Assembly (NCBI RefSeq): GCF_001591165.1 | Contig: NZ_BCUG01000004.1 | Span: 62,001 to 126,000, forward strand | DNA length: 64,000 bases | Direction: 5' to 3' | Source: Thauera butanivorans NBRC 103042 | GTDB taxonomy: Bacteria; Pseudomonadota; Gammaproteobacteria; Burkholderiales; Rhodocyclaceae | Part shown: positions 52,829 to 63,543 of the stretch, piece by piece | How the letters are laid out: each line of letters opens with the position of its first letter | Numbering within the stretch: the first letter of the stretch is position 1 | Made by a program: the position numbers and the translations under genes | Notes under the pieces: model-generated | Told to the model about the DNA's origin: nothing | The model's input: the letters and a program-made list of their open reading frames with translations, nothing else | Databases searched by the model: none

Positions 52829-53671
52829 ATGCACGATCCGAATGCCGGCTTCATCCGCTGCGCCCGACTCATCGCCCAGGCCGACGGGCTTCTCATCACG
52901 GCCGGCGCCGGACTGGGCGTCGATTCCGGCCTGCCGGATTTCCGTGGCGACGAGGGCATGTGGCAGGCTTATCCTGCCCTCGGCAAGGCCCGCATGCACT
53001 TCCAGGAAATCGCCAATCCGGCCGCATTTCGTGCCCGCCCCCGGCTGGCCTGGGGTTTCTATGGCCACCGGCTGGCACTGTACCGGCAGACTCGCCCCGG
53101 CCCCGCGTTCGGCATGCTGCGGGACATTGCGCGGCATCTGCGGCGAGGCGCGTTCGTGTTCACCAGCAACGTGGACGGGCAGTTCCAGAAGGCAGGTTTC
53201 GACGCGGACCGCATCGTCGAATGCCACGGCTCGATTCATCACCTGCAATGCATGGAGCCTTGCAGCGCCGCGATCTGGCCTGCCGGGGACTTCAGCCCGG
53301 AGATCGACGCCGACGCCTGCGAACTGCTCAACGCCCCGCCCCTGTGCCCCCGCTGCAGCGCGCTGGCGCGCCCGAACATCCTGATGTTCGGCGACTGGGG
53401 CTGGCTCGAAGACCGCTCGGAGGCGCAGCAGGCGCGGCTGGATGCATGGCGGCACACGGTCGAACGCCTGGTCGTGATCGAGATCGGCGCAGGCACGGCC
53501 ATTCCTTCCGTCCGCCTGTTCGGCGAACACCAAGGCGCGCCGATCATCCGCATCAATCTGCGCGAAGCCGGCACCACGTCGGGGAAGGGGGTTTGCCTGC
53601 CGCTCAGGGCTGGCGAGGCCATGAACGGCATCGTGGACGCCTTGCGCGAAGAAGGATTTCCCGGCGCCTGA
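52829..53671 (+). CDS. Sir2-family NAD-dependent protein deacylase
   Basis: A 280-residue sirtuin-like protein. The NAD motif is GAGLGVDSGLPDFRG, then TSNVDGQFQKAGF, catalytic His133 in ECHGSIHHLQC, and a zinc ribbon of CMEPC with CPRC. Family members remove acetyl or other acyl groups from Lys, consuming NAD. The GAGxGxDSGLPDFRG form and length place it in the bacterial class-II-like or unclassified group. It stands alone, divergent from the PAP2 gene. Confidence 0.9.
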   Translation: MHDPNAGFIRCARLIAQADGLLITAGAGLGVDSGLPDFRGDEGMWQAYPALGKARMHFQEIANPAAFRARPRLAWGFYGHRLALYRQTRPGPAFGMLRDIARHLRRGAFVFTSNVDGQFQKAGFDADRIVECHGSIHHLQCMEPCSAAIWPAGDFSPEIDADACELLNAPPLCPRCSALARPNILMFGDWGWLEDRSEAQQARLDAWRHTVERLVVIEIGAGTAIPSVRLFGEHQGAPIIRINLREAGTTSGKGVCLPLRAGEAMNGIVDALREEGFPGA

Positions 53672-53826
53672 AAGAACCCGCGCCTGCCGCACCGTGCAAT
53701 GACTTCCTGCCAGATCTTCGATCTCCCACTTCACACAGACATCCCCATGCCATCAGCACCTTAGACGATCGAGTTCGAAGGCCTTGAAAGGGATGGGTCT
53801 TACGGGGTGGCCATGATCTAGAATTT

Positions 53827-53874
53827 GGATTGTGCAATCCATTGAATGATGTCATTTTAATTAATATGATGTCA
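53827..53874. promoter_or_regulatory. Candidate operator of the fitAB operon
   Basis: GGATTG/CAATCC (53827-53840) is a small palindrome. After it, ATGATGTCA occurs twice (53846-53854 and 53866-53874), exactly 20 bp apart in A/T-rich DNA, 27 bp before the antitoxin start. Two turns of helix spacing suits a ribbon-helix-helix antitoxin/toxin complex. Confidence 0.5.
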
Positions 53875-53900
53875 CCGTCTATCTGAGCTTGGAGAGTTCG

Positions 53901-54137
53901 ATGCCAACCTTGAACCTGCGAAACATCTCGATGGAGACTCATCGTGCCTTGAAGGCCTTGGCCGCGCAGCATGGCCGCAGTGTCGAGGCCGAAGTTCGGA
54001 AGATCGTGGAAGATGCTGTTCAACCCCCCTTGCGCATTGGTTCTGAATTGGCTGATTTCTGGAAGAAGCACGGCACCGATGAGGACTTGGTGGTCACGCG
54101 CTCGGATGAACCTGTCAGGAAGGTGAGTTTCGAGTGA
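53901..54137 (+). CDS. fitA: FitA-like ribbon-helix-helix antitoxin
   Basis: A 78-residue antitoxin with N-terminal PTLNLRNISMETHRALKALAAQHGRSVEAEVRKIVEDA, a ribbon-helix-helix typical of FitA, and a toxin-binding tail. ATG 53901 gives the canonical N-terminus. It overlaps the PIN toxin start (GTGA). Base use is richer in A/T than in the flanking housekeeping genes, pointing to transfer. Confidence 0.9.
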   Translation: MPTLNLRNISMETHRALKALAAQHGRSVEAEVRKIVEDAVQPPLRIGSELADFWKKHGTDEDLVVTRSDEPVRKVSFE

Positions 54138-54559
54138 TCATCCTGGACACCAACGTCATCTCGGAGCCGTTCAAGAAGCAGCCCAATCCGGACGTGCTTG
54201 GCTGGATTGACCGGCAAAACCCACTCACGCTCTACTTGGCTACCGTCAGCCTTGCTGAGGTTCTGACTGGAATCGCCAGGATGCCGGAGGGCAAGAACAA
54301 GCATGGGCTGCAGGACGGGGTACGCCAGTTGTTCCATCGCCTGTTTCAGGGGCGAGTTCTGCCCTTCGACGAAGCTGCCGCGCATGCTTTCGCCAACATC
54401 CAAGGTCAAGCGCATAGCACGGGGCGGCACATTGGCGTCGCTGACGGGCAAATCGCTGCTATCGCCCTGAACCGAGGATTCATGGTTGTGACGCGAGACA
54501 CCAAACCGTACTTGGTAGCCGGCCTTGAGGTGCTTAATCCGTGGGATGCGGCGTCGTGA
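54134..54559 (+). CDS. fitB: FitB/VapC-family PIN-domain toxin
   Basis: A 141-residue PIN ribonuclease. The acidic catalytic residues are visible in MIILDTNVISEP, SLAEVLTGI and VADGQIAAIALNRGFMVVTRD. It starts at GTG 54134 inside the antitoxin's end. VapC/FitB toxins cut RNA and halt growth until neutralised by the antitoxin. It is next to a tRNA-Val and possible integration debris. Confidence 0.92.
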   Translation: MIILDTNVISEPFKKQPNPDVLGWIDRQNPLTLYLATVSLAEVLTGIARMPEGKNKHGLQDGVRQLFHRLFQGRVLPFDEAAAHAFANIQGQAHSTGRHIGVADGQIAAIALNRGFMVVTRDTKPYLVAGLEVLNPWDAAS

Positions 54560-54786
54560 CTTCACTATCCAAATAGGCGGCCACGTCGTTCAGTGGCATG
54601 TCAGCACCCCGTAAAACGGCCGCGAAAGCGGTATACCGTTAAGGGTACCGTGTACCGTCAGGTGTACCGCCATTTTTGACGGTATGAGGTGCTACGGAGT
54701 AGCACTGCATGACACAACAAAAAACCCGCAAAGCCTTGAGCCATGCGGGTTTCTGGTACTTCTTGCCACCGTGTGACAGTTGTTCT
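54560..54786. other. Possible integration scar at tRNA-Val, with terminator hairpin
   Basis: No intact gene is seen. On the minus strand a short frame from 54602 begins MPLNDVA, like the start of many tRNA-targeting integrases, but breaks off after 21 codons. Before it (54630-54686) the heptamer ACGGTAC/T recurs four times, like arm-type recombinase sites. AAACCCGCA/TGCGGGTTT (54722-54752) followed by T6 on the minus strand terminates tRNA-Val transcription. Confidence 0.4.
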
Positions 54787-54862
54787 TGGTGGGTGCTGAC
54801 GGGGTCGAACCGCCGACATTCGCCTTGTAAGGGCGACGCTCTACCAACTGAGCTAAGCACCC
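54787..54862 (-). tRNA. tRNA-Val (anticodon TAC)
   Basis: A 76-nt cloverleaf with encoded CCA: acceptor GGGTGCT/AGCACCC, D-arm AGCTCAGTTGGTAGAGC, anticodon stem TCGCC/GGCGA with loop CTTACAA, T-loop GGTTCGACCC. It reads GUA codons (and others by wobble). It lies downstream of hupB on the same strand, a common betaproteobacterial order. Confidence 0.95.
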
Positions 54863-54902
54863 GCGCTGAAACCACCTTTGGCAGGCGGCCCAGTAAAGCC
54901 CG

Positions 54903-55175
54903 TTAGTTTACTGCATCTTTCAGGCCTTTGCCAGCACGGAATTTCGGGACTTTCGCTGCCTGGATCTTGATGTTCTTCCCTGTACGCGGATTGCGGCCGG
55001 TGCGTGCCGCCCGCTCGCCGACATAAAACGATCCGAAGCCCACCAGCGTGACACTGTCGCCACTCTTGAGGGCATCCACGACCCCTGCGACGACTGCATC
55101 CAGGGCGCGGCCTGCCGTGGCCTTGGAGATTTCGGCCTGTGTTGCGATGACGTCGATCAGCTCTGATTTATTCAC
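54903..55175 (-). CDS. hupB: DNA-binding protein HU-beta
   Basis: A 90-residue HU protein ([49 protein letters not shown] ... [34 protein letters not shown]). The GRNPRTG arm bends DNA by Pro intercalation. GTG 55175 with GGAGGG upstream gives the standard 90 residues. It follows lon, as in many proteobacteria, but has its own upstream region and terminators on both sides. Confidence 0.96.
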   Translation of the reverse strand: MNKSELIDVIATQAEISKATAGRALDAVVAGVVDALKSGDSVTLVGFGSFYVGERAARTGRNPRTGKNIKIQAAKVPKFRAGKGLKDAVN

Positions 55176-55322
55176 TTGAATCCCTCCGAAAGTGCACTGC
55201 GATGGGATGACACTCACTGCCTGTCCGCTTTGGCGCGGATGTCGGGTACTGCCTGCTGTTTTGCAGATTTCCGGTTTTTATAGCGCGCGCACTTCGGCGG
55301 GTCAACGCGTGATACACCACAT

Positions 55323-55363
55323 GACAAAGCCGCAGCGTGCATAACACACGCTGCGGCTTTGTC
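55323..55363. terminator. Bidirectional terminator between lon and hupB
   Basis: A perfect 17-bp stem, GACAAAGCCGCAGCGTG/CACGCTGCGGCTTTGTC, with a 7-nt loop, 43 bp past the lon stop. It should end lon transcription and leaves hupB with its own promoter in 55176-55322. Confidence 0.85.
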
Positions 55364-55405
55364 GGGGTGGATGCCAGGAATTGCGCCCGGCGGATCCGCC
55401 CGAAC

Positions 55406-57817
<2,412 letters not shown>

Positions 57818-57851
57818 TTTAATTTTCCCTGTGAGAAAGGTCATACCCATG

Positions 57852-57876
57852 TATGGGCATGACCTGGAAATTCAAG
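57852..57876 (-). promoter_or_regulatory. Possible sigma-32 promoter of lon
   Basis: On the minus strand CTTGAA (57871-57876) and GCCCATA (57852-57858) are 12 bp apart, close to the heat-shock pattern CTTGAA/CCCCAT. It lies 35 bp before the lon start. An imperfect inverted repeat GGTCATACCCAT/ATGGGCATGACC (57839-57864) overlaps it. Confidence 0.5.
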
Positions 57877-57930
57877 CGACGGGTACGACCCACGGCTGGA
57901 CGACGATCACACGAGTCCGCTTCGCCGGTC

Positions 57931-59199
57931 TCAGTTGGCACCCGACACTTTCGGCTGCTCGGCGTAGATCAGCAGCGGCTTGCCGCCTTCCTCGATGGTC
58001 GCCTCATCGACGACGACCTTCTCGACGCCGTTCAGCGTCGGCAGGTCGTACATGATGTCGAGCAAGGACGCTTCGAGGATGGAGCGCAGGCCACGTGCCC
58101 CCGTCTTGCGCTTGATCGCCTTGCGGGCCACCGCATGCAGCGCCGCAGGACGAATCTCGAGTTCGACGCCTTCCATCGAAAACAGTTTCTGGTACTGCTT
58201 GACCAGCGCGTTCTTGGGCTCGACCAGAATCTGGATCAGCGCGGCCTCGTCGAGTTCCTGCAGCGTGGCGACGACCGGCAGGCGGCCGATCAGCTCGGGG
58301 ATCAGGCCGAACTTGATCAGATCCTCGGGTTCGACCTGGCGGAAGGTGTCGGTGAGGTTCTTGCCTTCCTTGCTCTTGACCTCGGCGCCGAAGCCGATGC
58401 CGACCTTCTCGGTACGGTTGCGGATGACCTTTTCCAGGCCGTCGAAGGCGCCGCCGCAGATGAACAGCACGTTGGTGGTGTCGATCTGGATGAAGTCCTG
58501 GTTCGGATGCTTGCGCCCGCCCTGCGGCGGAATCGAGGCCACCGTGCCTTCGACCAGCTTCAGCAGCGCCTGCTGCACGCCCTCGCCCGAGACGTCGCGG
58601 GTGATCGAGGGGTTGTCGGCCTTGCGCGAGATCTTGTCGATCTCGTCGATGTAGATGATGCCCTGCTGCGCCTTGTCGACGTCGTAGTCGCACTTCTGCA
58701 GCAGCTTCTGGATGATGTTCTCGACGTCTTCGCCGACGTAGCCGGCTTCGGTCAGCGTCGTCGCGTCGGCCATCACGAAGGGCACGTCGAGCAGGCGCGC
58801 CAGCGTCTGCGCCAGCAGCGTCTTGCCCGAGCCGGTGGGCCCGATCAGCAGGATGTTGCTCTTGGCCAGTTCGACGTCGTCTTCCCGTGCCTCGACGTGG
58901 CGCAGGCGCTTGTAGTGGTTATACACCGCCACCGCGAGATTGCGCTTGGCCCGTGCCTGGCCGATCACGTACTGGTCGAGGATCTCGCAGATTTCGCGCG
59001 GCGTGGGCAGCGCACCCTTGGTGCCTTCCGGGTCTGCGGCGCCGACGACCTCGTCACGGATGATGTCGTTGCACAGTTCGATGCATTCGTCGCAGATGAA
59101 GACCGAAGGGCCGGCGATCAGCTTGCGCACCTCGTGCTGGCTCTTGCCGCAGAAGGAGCAGTACAGCAGCTTGTCGCCGCCAGCCTTCTTGTCCGTCAT
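57931..59199 (-). CDS. clpX: ClpX, ATP-dependent unfoldase of ClpXP
   Basis: A 422-residue AAA+ unfoldase. The N-terminal zinc finger has CSFCGKS and CDECIELC, Walker A is [18 protein letters not shown], and [10 protein letters not shown] is Walker B. The ClpP-contacting IGF-type loop is visible in [10 protein letters not shown]. It unfolds tagged proteins and feeds them to ClpP, encoded 18 bp upstream. The family length (about 424) is matched. Confidence 0.97.
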   Translation of the reverse strand: MTDKKAGGDKLLYCSFCGKSQHEVRKLIAGPSVFICDECIELCNDIIRDEVVGAADPEGTKGALPTPREICEILDQYVIGQARAKRNLAVAVYNHYKRLRHVEAREDDVELAKSNILLIGPTGSGKTLLAQTLARLLDVPFVMADATTLTEAGYVGEDVENIIQKLLQKCDYDVDKAQQGIIYIDEIDKISRKADNPSITRDVSGEGVQQALLKLVEGTVASIPPQGGRKHPNQDFIQIDTTNVLFICGGAFDGLEKVIRNRTEKVGIGFGAEVKSKEGKNLTDTFRQVEPEDLIKFGLIPELIGRLPVVATLQELDEAALIQILVEPKNALVKQYQKLFSMEGVELEIRPAALHAVARKAIKRKTGARGLRSILEASLLDIMYDLPTLNGVEKVVVDEATIEEGGKPLLIYAEQPKVSGAN

Positions 59200-59217
59200 G
59201 TCGGGGGTTCTCCTGGA

Positions 59218-59856
59218 TCAGGTGTCGTCGCGGCTGGTCAGGATCTTGTCGACCAGGCCGTACTCGACCGCCGCCGCGGCTGACATGAAGTTGTCGCGGT
59301 CGGTGTCCTTCTCGATGCGCTCGAGCGGCTGGCCGGTGTGCTTGGACAGCATCTCGTTCAGGCGCGAACGCAGGTAGAGGATTTCGCGGGCGTGGATCTC
59401 GATGTCCGAGGCCTGGCCCTGGAAGCCGCCCAGCGGCTGGTGGATCATGACGCGCGAGTTGGGCAGGATGAAGCGCTTGCCCTTCTCGCCCGCCGCCAGC
59501 AGAAAGGCGCCCATGCTTGCCGCCTGGCCGATGCACAGCGTGCTGACGTTCGGCTTGATGAACTGCATGGTGTCGTAGATCGCCATGCCGGCAGTGACCG
59601 AACCGCCGGGCGAGTTGATGTAGAACGAGATGTCCTTGTCCGGATTCTCGGATTCGAGGAATAGCAACTGCGCGACGATCAGGTTGGCGGTCACGTCATT
59701 GACGGGCCCGACCAGGAACACCACCCGCTCCTTCAGAAGGCGCGAATAGATGTCGTAGGCGCGCTCGCCGCGACCGCTCTGTTCGACCACCATCGGAACC
59801 AGGCCGAGACCGACCGGATTCCAGTCGCTGCTGTGCTGGGGTGTTCCTTGCATCAT
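59218..59856 (-). CDS. clpP: ClpP, ATP-dependent Clp protease proteolytic subunit
   Basis: A 212-residue serine protease forming the 14-mer chamber. The catalytic triad is Ser114 (GQAASMGAF), His139 (MIHQPLGG) and Asp184 (IEKDTDRD). The N-terminal part ([38 protein letters not shown]) is canonical. It lies 20 bp after tig and before clpX in the usual tig-clpP-clpX order. Confidence 0.97.
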   Translation of the reverse strand: MMQGTPQHSSDWNPVGLGLVPMVVEQSGRGERAYDIYSRLLKERVVFLVGPVNDVTANLIVAQLLFLESENPDKDISFYINSPGGSVTAGMAIYDTMQFIKPNVSTLCIGQAASMGAFLLAAGEKGKRFILPNSRVMIHQPLGGFQGQASDIEIHAREILYLRSRLNEMLSKHTGQPLERIEKDTDRDNFMSAAAAVEYGLVDKILTSRDDT

Positions 59857-59876
59857 TGGTCAGACCCTTTGCGGAC

Positions 59877-61181
59877 TCAGGCCGCGTTGCCCATCAGTTC
59901 GTCGAAAGTCACGTCCTTGTCGGTGGTCTGGGCCTTCTCGCTGACCCAGGCGACGACATTGTCCTCGATCACCACGGCCTCGGCCTGGGCCAGGCGCTCG
60001 GGTTGGGCGTAGTACCAGCGTACCAGCTCGGACGGATCCTCGTAGCTCTGCGCCATTTCCTCGACCAGCGCGCGGACCTGCTCGGGCTTGGCGTGCAGTT
60101 CGTTGGCCTTGACCAGTTCGGCCATGATCAGGCCCAGGCGGACGCGGCGCTCGGCCTGCTCGGTGAACCACGACGGATCGACCGGGATGTCCTTGGTCTT
60201 CATGCCGCGCATTTCCAGGTCGCGGCGGGCATTCTCGGCCAGTTGCTGCGACTCGCCCTGCACCAGCGCCTTCGGCACTTCGATCGGGGTCACGGCGATC
60301 AGCGCGTTCATCACCTGTTCCTTGACCTTGGCCTGGATGCGGCGCTTGACCTCGCGCTCCAGATTGCCCTTGACCTCTTCGCGCAGCTTGGCGACGTCAC
60401 CGTCGGCCACGCCCAGCGAGCGGGCGAAGTCGGCATCGATCTCCGGCAGCACCGGGCCTTCGACCTGCTTGACCTTGATCTCGAACTGGACGGTCTTGCC
60501 GGCCAGTTCGGCAGCATGGTAGTCGTCCGGGAAGCTCATGTCGAAAGTCTTGCTCTCGCCCGCCTTCAGACCGGTCACGGCGGTCTCGAAGTCCTTCAGC
60601 ATCGCACCGGCGCCGATCACGAAGGGGAAGTCCTCGGCCTGGCCGCCCTGGAACACTTCGCCGTCCTTGCGGCCGGTGAAGTCGATCACGACGCGGTCGC
60701 CCTCGGCGGCGGCACGATCGGCCGCGGTGAAGGAGGTACGCTGCTTGCGCAGCACGTCGAGCGTCTTGTCGACCTCGGCATCGCCGACCACCAGGGCCGG
60801 ACGTTCGATCTGCTGGCTGGCGAGATCACCGATGGCGACTTCCGGGTAGATCTCGAACACGGCACTGAATTCCAGCGTGCCGTCGGCGGCACCGTTCTTG
60901 GGCTCGATGTTCGGATACCCTGCCACGCGCAGGTTCTGCTCGCGCACCTTCTCGCCGAAAGCCTTCTCGACCGCCGCGCCGACCGCTTCGCCGCGGGCCT
61001 GGCCGCCGTGCGTCTGGGCGACGATCTTCATCGGCACCTTGCCCGGGCGGAACCCCGGCATCTTCACCGTACGCGCCATGCGCTTGAGGCGGGCATCCAC
61101 CTCTTTTTCGATGTCTGCCAGCGAAACGGCGATGTCGATACGGCGCTCGAGTGCGCTCGGGGTTACCTGGTTCTGCTCCAT
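59877..61181 (-). CDS. tig: Trigger factor, ribosome-associated chaperone
   Basis: A 434-residue peptidyl-prolyl isomerase and chaperone. The N-terminal ribosome-binding domain contains the signature near GFRPGKVP. The FKBP-type domain is in the middle (GDRVVIDFTGRKDGEVFQGGQAEDFPFVIGAG), and a helical C-terminal chaperone part follows. It binds nascent chains at the ribosome exit. It is the first gene of the protein-quality-control cluster. Confidence 0.97.
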   Translation of the reverse strand: MEQNQVTPSALERRIDIAVSLADIEKEVDARLKRMARTVKMPGFRPGKVPMKIVAQTHGGQARGEAVGAAVEKAFGEKVREQNLRVAGYPNIEPKNGAADGTLEFSAVFEIYPEVAIGDLASQQIERPALVVGDAEVDKTLDVLRKQRTSFTAADRAAAEGDRVVIDFTGRKDGEVFQGGQAEDFPFVIGAGAMLKDFETAVTGLKAGESKTFDMSFPDDYHAAELAGKTVQFEIKVKQVEGPVLPEIDADFARSLGVADGDVAKLREEVKGNLEREVKRRIQAKVKEQVMNALIAVTPIEVPKALVQGESQQLAENARRDLEMRGMKTKDIPVDPSWFTEQAERRVRLGLIMAELVKANELHAKPEQVRALVEEMAQSYEDPSELVRWYYAQPERLAQAEAVVIEDNVVAWVSEKAQTTDKDVTFDELMGNAA

Positions 61182-61552
61182 TGGGTCGATCCTGAGAAGT
61201 CAAAAAAACCGTTCTCGCCGGCGTCGGCATGCGTCTTCGACAAGGACGCACGCACACGCCGCCAGCGCAAACGCGTTGAACGAAGAGCGGGATTCTAGCA
61301 CAGCGCCCGCGTCACGCTTGAGGACTGGATGAGACCGTGACGCCATGCACGAAAAGCGCGCACGAACGCCGCAGACAGGTGCTCCGGGCGCGGAACTCGC
61401 ACCCGCGCGGGGCCTCTGATGCTACAGAGCCGGCATCCGCGCGAGCGCGCACCCGTGCTCGCCGTCATACGACTGGATGCAGGTGTCAGGACACAGGGCG
61501 CGTATCATCGTCAGGCACGCCCCCCCTCGCATCGATCGTCAGGGAGATTGCC
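61182..61552. other. Divergent intergenic region between tig and prkA
   Basis: This 371-bp gap has no gene. For tig, an extended -10-like TGCTAGAAT is visible on the minus strand (TAGAAT at 61292-61297), about 110 bp before the start, without a convincing -35. For prkA I see no clear promoter; the region 61340-61540 is G/C-rich and featureless apart from a GGGAG ribosome site. Confidence 0.45.
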
Positions 61553-63475
61553 ATGTCCATCTTCAATGCTTACCAGGCCCGCTTCGAGGCATCGCGCGAA
61601 GAGGAAATGTCGCTGCAGGAGTACCTCGAACTCTGCCGCAGCGACCGCATGGCCTACGCCTCGGCCGCGGAGCGCATGCTGGCCGCGATCGGCGAGCCCG
61701 AACTGGTCGACACCCGCCTCGACCCGCGCCGCTCGCGCATCTTCTCCAACAAGCTCATCCGCCTCTATCCGGCCTTCCGCGACTTCTACGGCATGGAAGA
61801 GGCGATCGAGCAGATCGTCTCCTACTTCCGCCACGCCGCGCAGGGGCTGGAGGAAAAGAAGCAGATCCTCTACCTGCTCGGCCCGGTCGGCGGCGGCAAG
61901 TCCTCGCTGGCGGAAAAGCTGAAGTCGCTGATCGAGAAGATCCCCTTCTACGCGGTCAAGGGTTCGCCGGTGCACGAGTCGCCGCTCGGCCTGTTCGATG
62001 CCCAGGAAGACGGCCGCATCCTCGAGGACGACTTCCACATTCCGCGCCGCTATCTCGACACCATCATGAGCCCGTGGGCGGTCAAGCGCCTGCACGAGTT
62101 CGGCGGCGACATCACCAAGTTCCGCGTCGTCAAGCTGATGCCTTCGGTGCTGCGCCAGACGGCGGTCGCCAAGACCGAGCCGGGCGACGAGAACAACCAG
62201 GACATCTCCTCGCTGGTCGGCAAGGTCGACATCCGCAAGCTCGAGCAGTACTCGCAGGACGACCCCGACGCCTACAGCTACTCCGGCGGCCTGTGCCTGG
62301 CCAACCGCGGCCTGCTCGAATTCGTCGAGATGTTCAAGGCGCCGATCAAGGTCCTGCACCCGCTGCTCACCGCGACCCAGGAAAGCAACTACAAGGGCAC
62401 CGAAGGTTTCGGCGCGATCCCGTTCGACGGCATCGTGATGGCGCACTCGAACGAGTCCGAATGGGTCGCGTTCAAGAACAACCGCAACAACGAGGCCTTC
62501 CTCGACCGCATCTACACGGTCAAGGTGCCCTACTGCCTGCGGGTGTCGGACGAAATCCGCATCTACGAGAAGCTGCTGGCCCACAGCTCGCTGTCCGAAG
62601 CGCCCTGCGCGCCCGACACGCTGAAGATGATGGCCCAGTTCTCGGTGCTGTCGCGGCTGAAGGAGCCTGAAAACTCCAGCATCTTCTCCAAGATGCGCGT
62701 CTACGACGGCGAGAACCTCAAGGACACCGACCCCAAGGCCAAGAGCTATCCCGAATACCGCGACTATGCCGGCGTCGACGAAGGCATGACCGGGCTCTCC
62801 ACCCGCTTCGCCTTCAAGGCCCTGTCCAAGGTGTTCAACTTCGACCACCGCGAAGTTGCCGCCAACCCGGTGCACCTGATGTACGTGCTCGAGCAGCAGA
62901 TCGAGGCCGAGCAGTTCCCGCCCGAGACCGAAGCGCGCTACATGGGCTACATCAAGGAATACCTGGCGCCGCGCTACGCCGAATTCATCGGCAAGGAAAT
63001 CCAGACCGCCTATCTCGAAAGCTATTCCGAGTACGGCCAGAACATCTTCGACCGCTACGTGACCTATGCCGACTTCTGGATCCAGGACCAGGAGTTCCGC
63101 GATCCGAACACCGGCGAGATCCTCGACCGCTCCGCGCTCAACGACGAACTGGAAAAGATCGAGAAGCCGGCCGGCATCAGCAACCCGAAGGACTTCCGCA
63201 ACGAAGTGGTGAACTTCGTGCTGCGCGCCCGCGCCAAGAACGACGGCCGCAACCCGAGCTGGACCTCCTACGAGAAGCTGCGCGCGGTGATCGAGAAGAA
63301 GATGTTCTCCAACACCGAGGACCTGCTGCCGGTGATCAGCTTCAACACCAAGGCCAGCGCCGACGAGCAGAAGAAGCACCAGGACTTCGTCGACCGCATG
63401 ATCGAGAAGGGCTACACCGAGAAGCAGGTACGCCTGCTGTGCGAATGGTATCTGCGCGTACGCAAGTCTTCGTGA
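61553..63475 (+). CDS. prkA: PrkA-family serine protein kinase (YeaG-like)
   Basis: A 640-residue protein with a P-loop AAA part (YLLGPVGGGKSSLAEKL) in the first third and the C-terminal kinase-like region of PrkA. Its length matches E. coli YeaG (644). ATG 61553 (MSIFNAYQARFEASREEEMSLQEYLELC) is the canonical start, although the frame is open from 61337. In enterobacteria YeaG/YeaH act in stress and nitrogen-starvation responses. The yeaH gene follows 68 bp downstream. Confidence 0.95.
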   Translation: MSIFNAYQARFEASREEEMSLQEYLELCRSDRMAYASAAERMLAAIGEPELVDTRLDPRRSRIFSNKLIRLYPAFRDFYGMEEAIEQIVSYFRHAAQGLEEKKQILYLLGPVGGGKSSLAEKLKSLIEKIPFYAVKGSPVHESPLGLFDAQEDGRILEDDFHIPRRYLDTIMSPWAVKRLHEFGGDITKFRVVKLMPSVLRQTAVAKTEPGDENNQDISSLVGKVDIRKLEQYSQDDPDAYSYSGGLCLANRGLLEFVEMFKAPIKVLHPLLTATQESNYKGTEGFGAIPFDGIVMAHSNESEWVAFKNNRNNEAFLDRIYTVKVPYCLRVSDEIRIYEKLLAHSSLSEAPCAPDTLKMMAQFSVLSRLKEPENSSIFSKMRVYDGENLKDTDPKAKSYPEYRDYAGVDEGMTGLSTRFAFKALSKVFNFDHREVAANPVHLMYVLEQQIEAEQFPPETEARYMGYIKEYLAPRYAEFIGKEIQTAYLESYSEYGQNIFDRYVTYADFWIQDQEFRDPNTGEILDRSALNDELEKIEKPAGISNPKDFRNEVVNFVLRARAKNDGRNPSWTSYEKLRAVIEKKMFSNTEDLLPVISFNTKASADEQKKHQDFVDRMIEKGYTEKQVRLLCEWYLRVRKSS

Positions 63476-63543
63476 ATCCGTGCGGATGAGGTGCGCGCCC
63501 GACATGGCGCGCACCGTTGCCGGCTTCGGCCCGAGGAGGAGGC

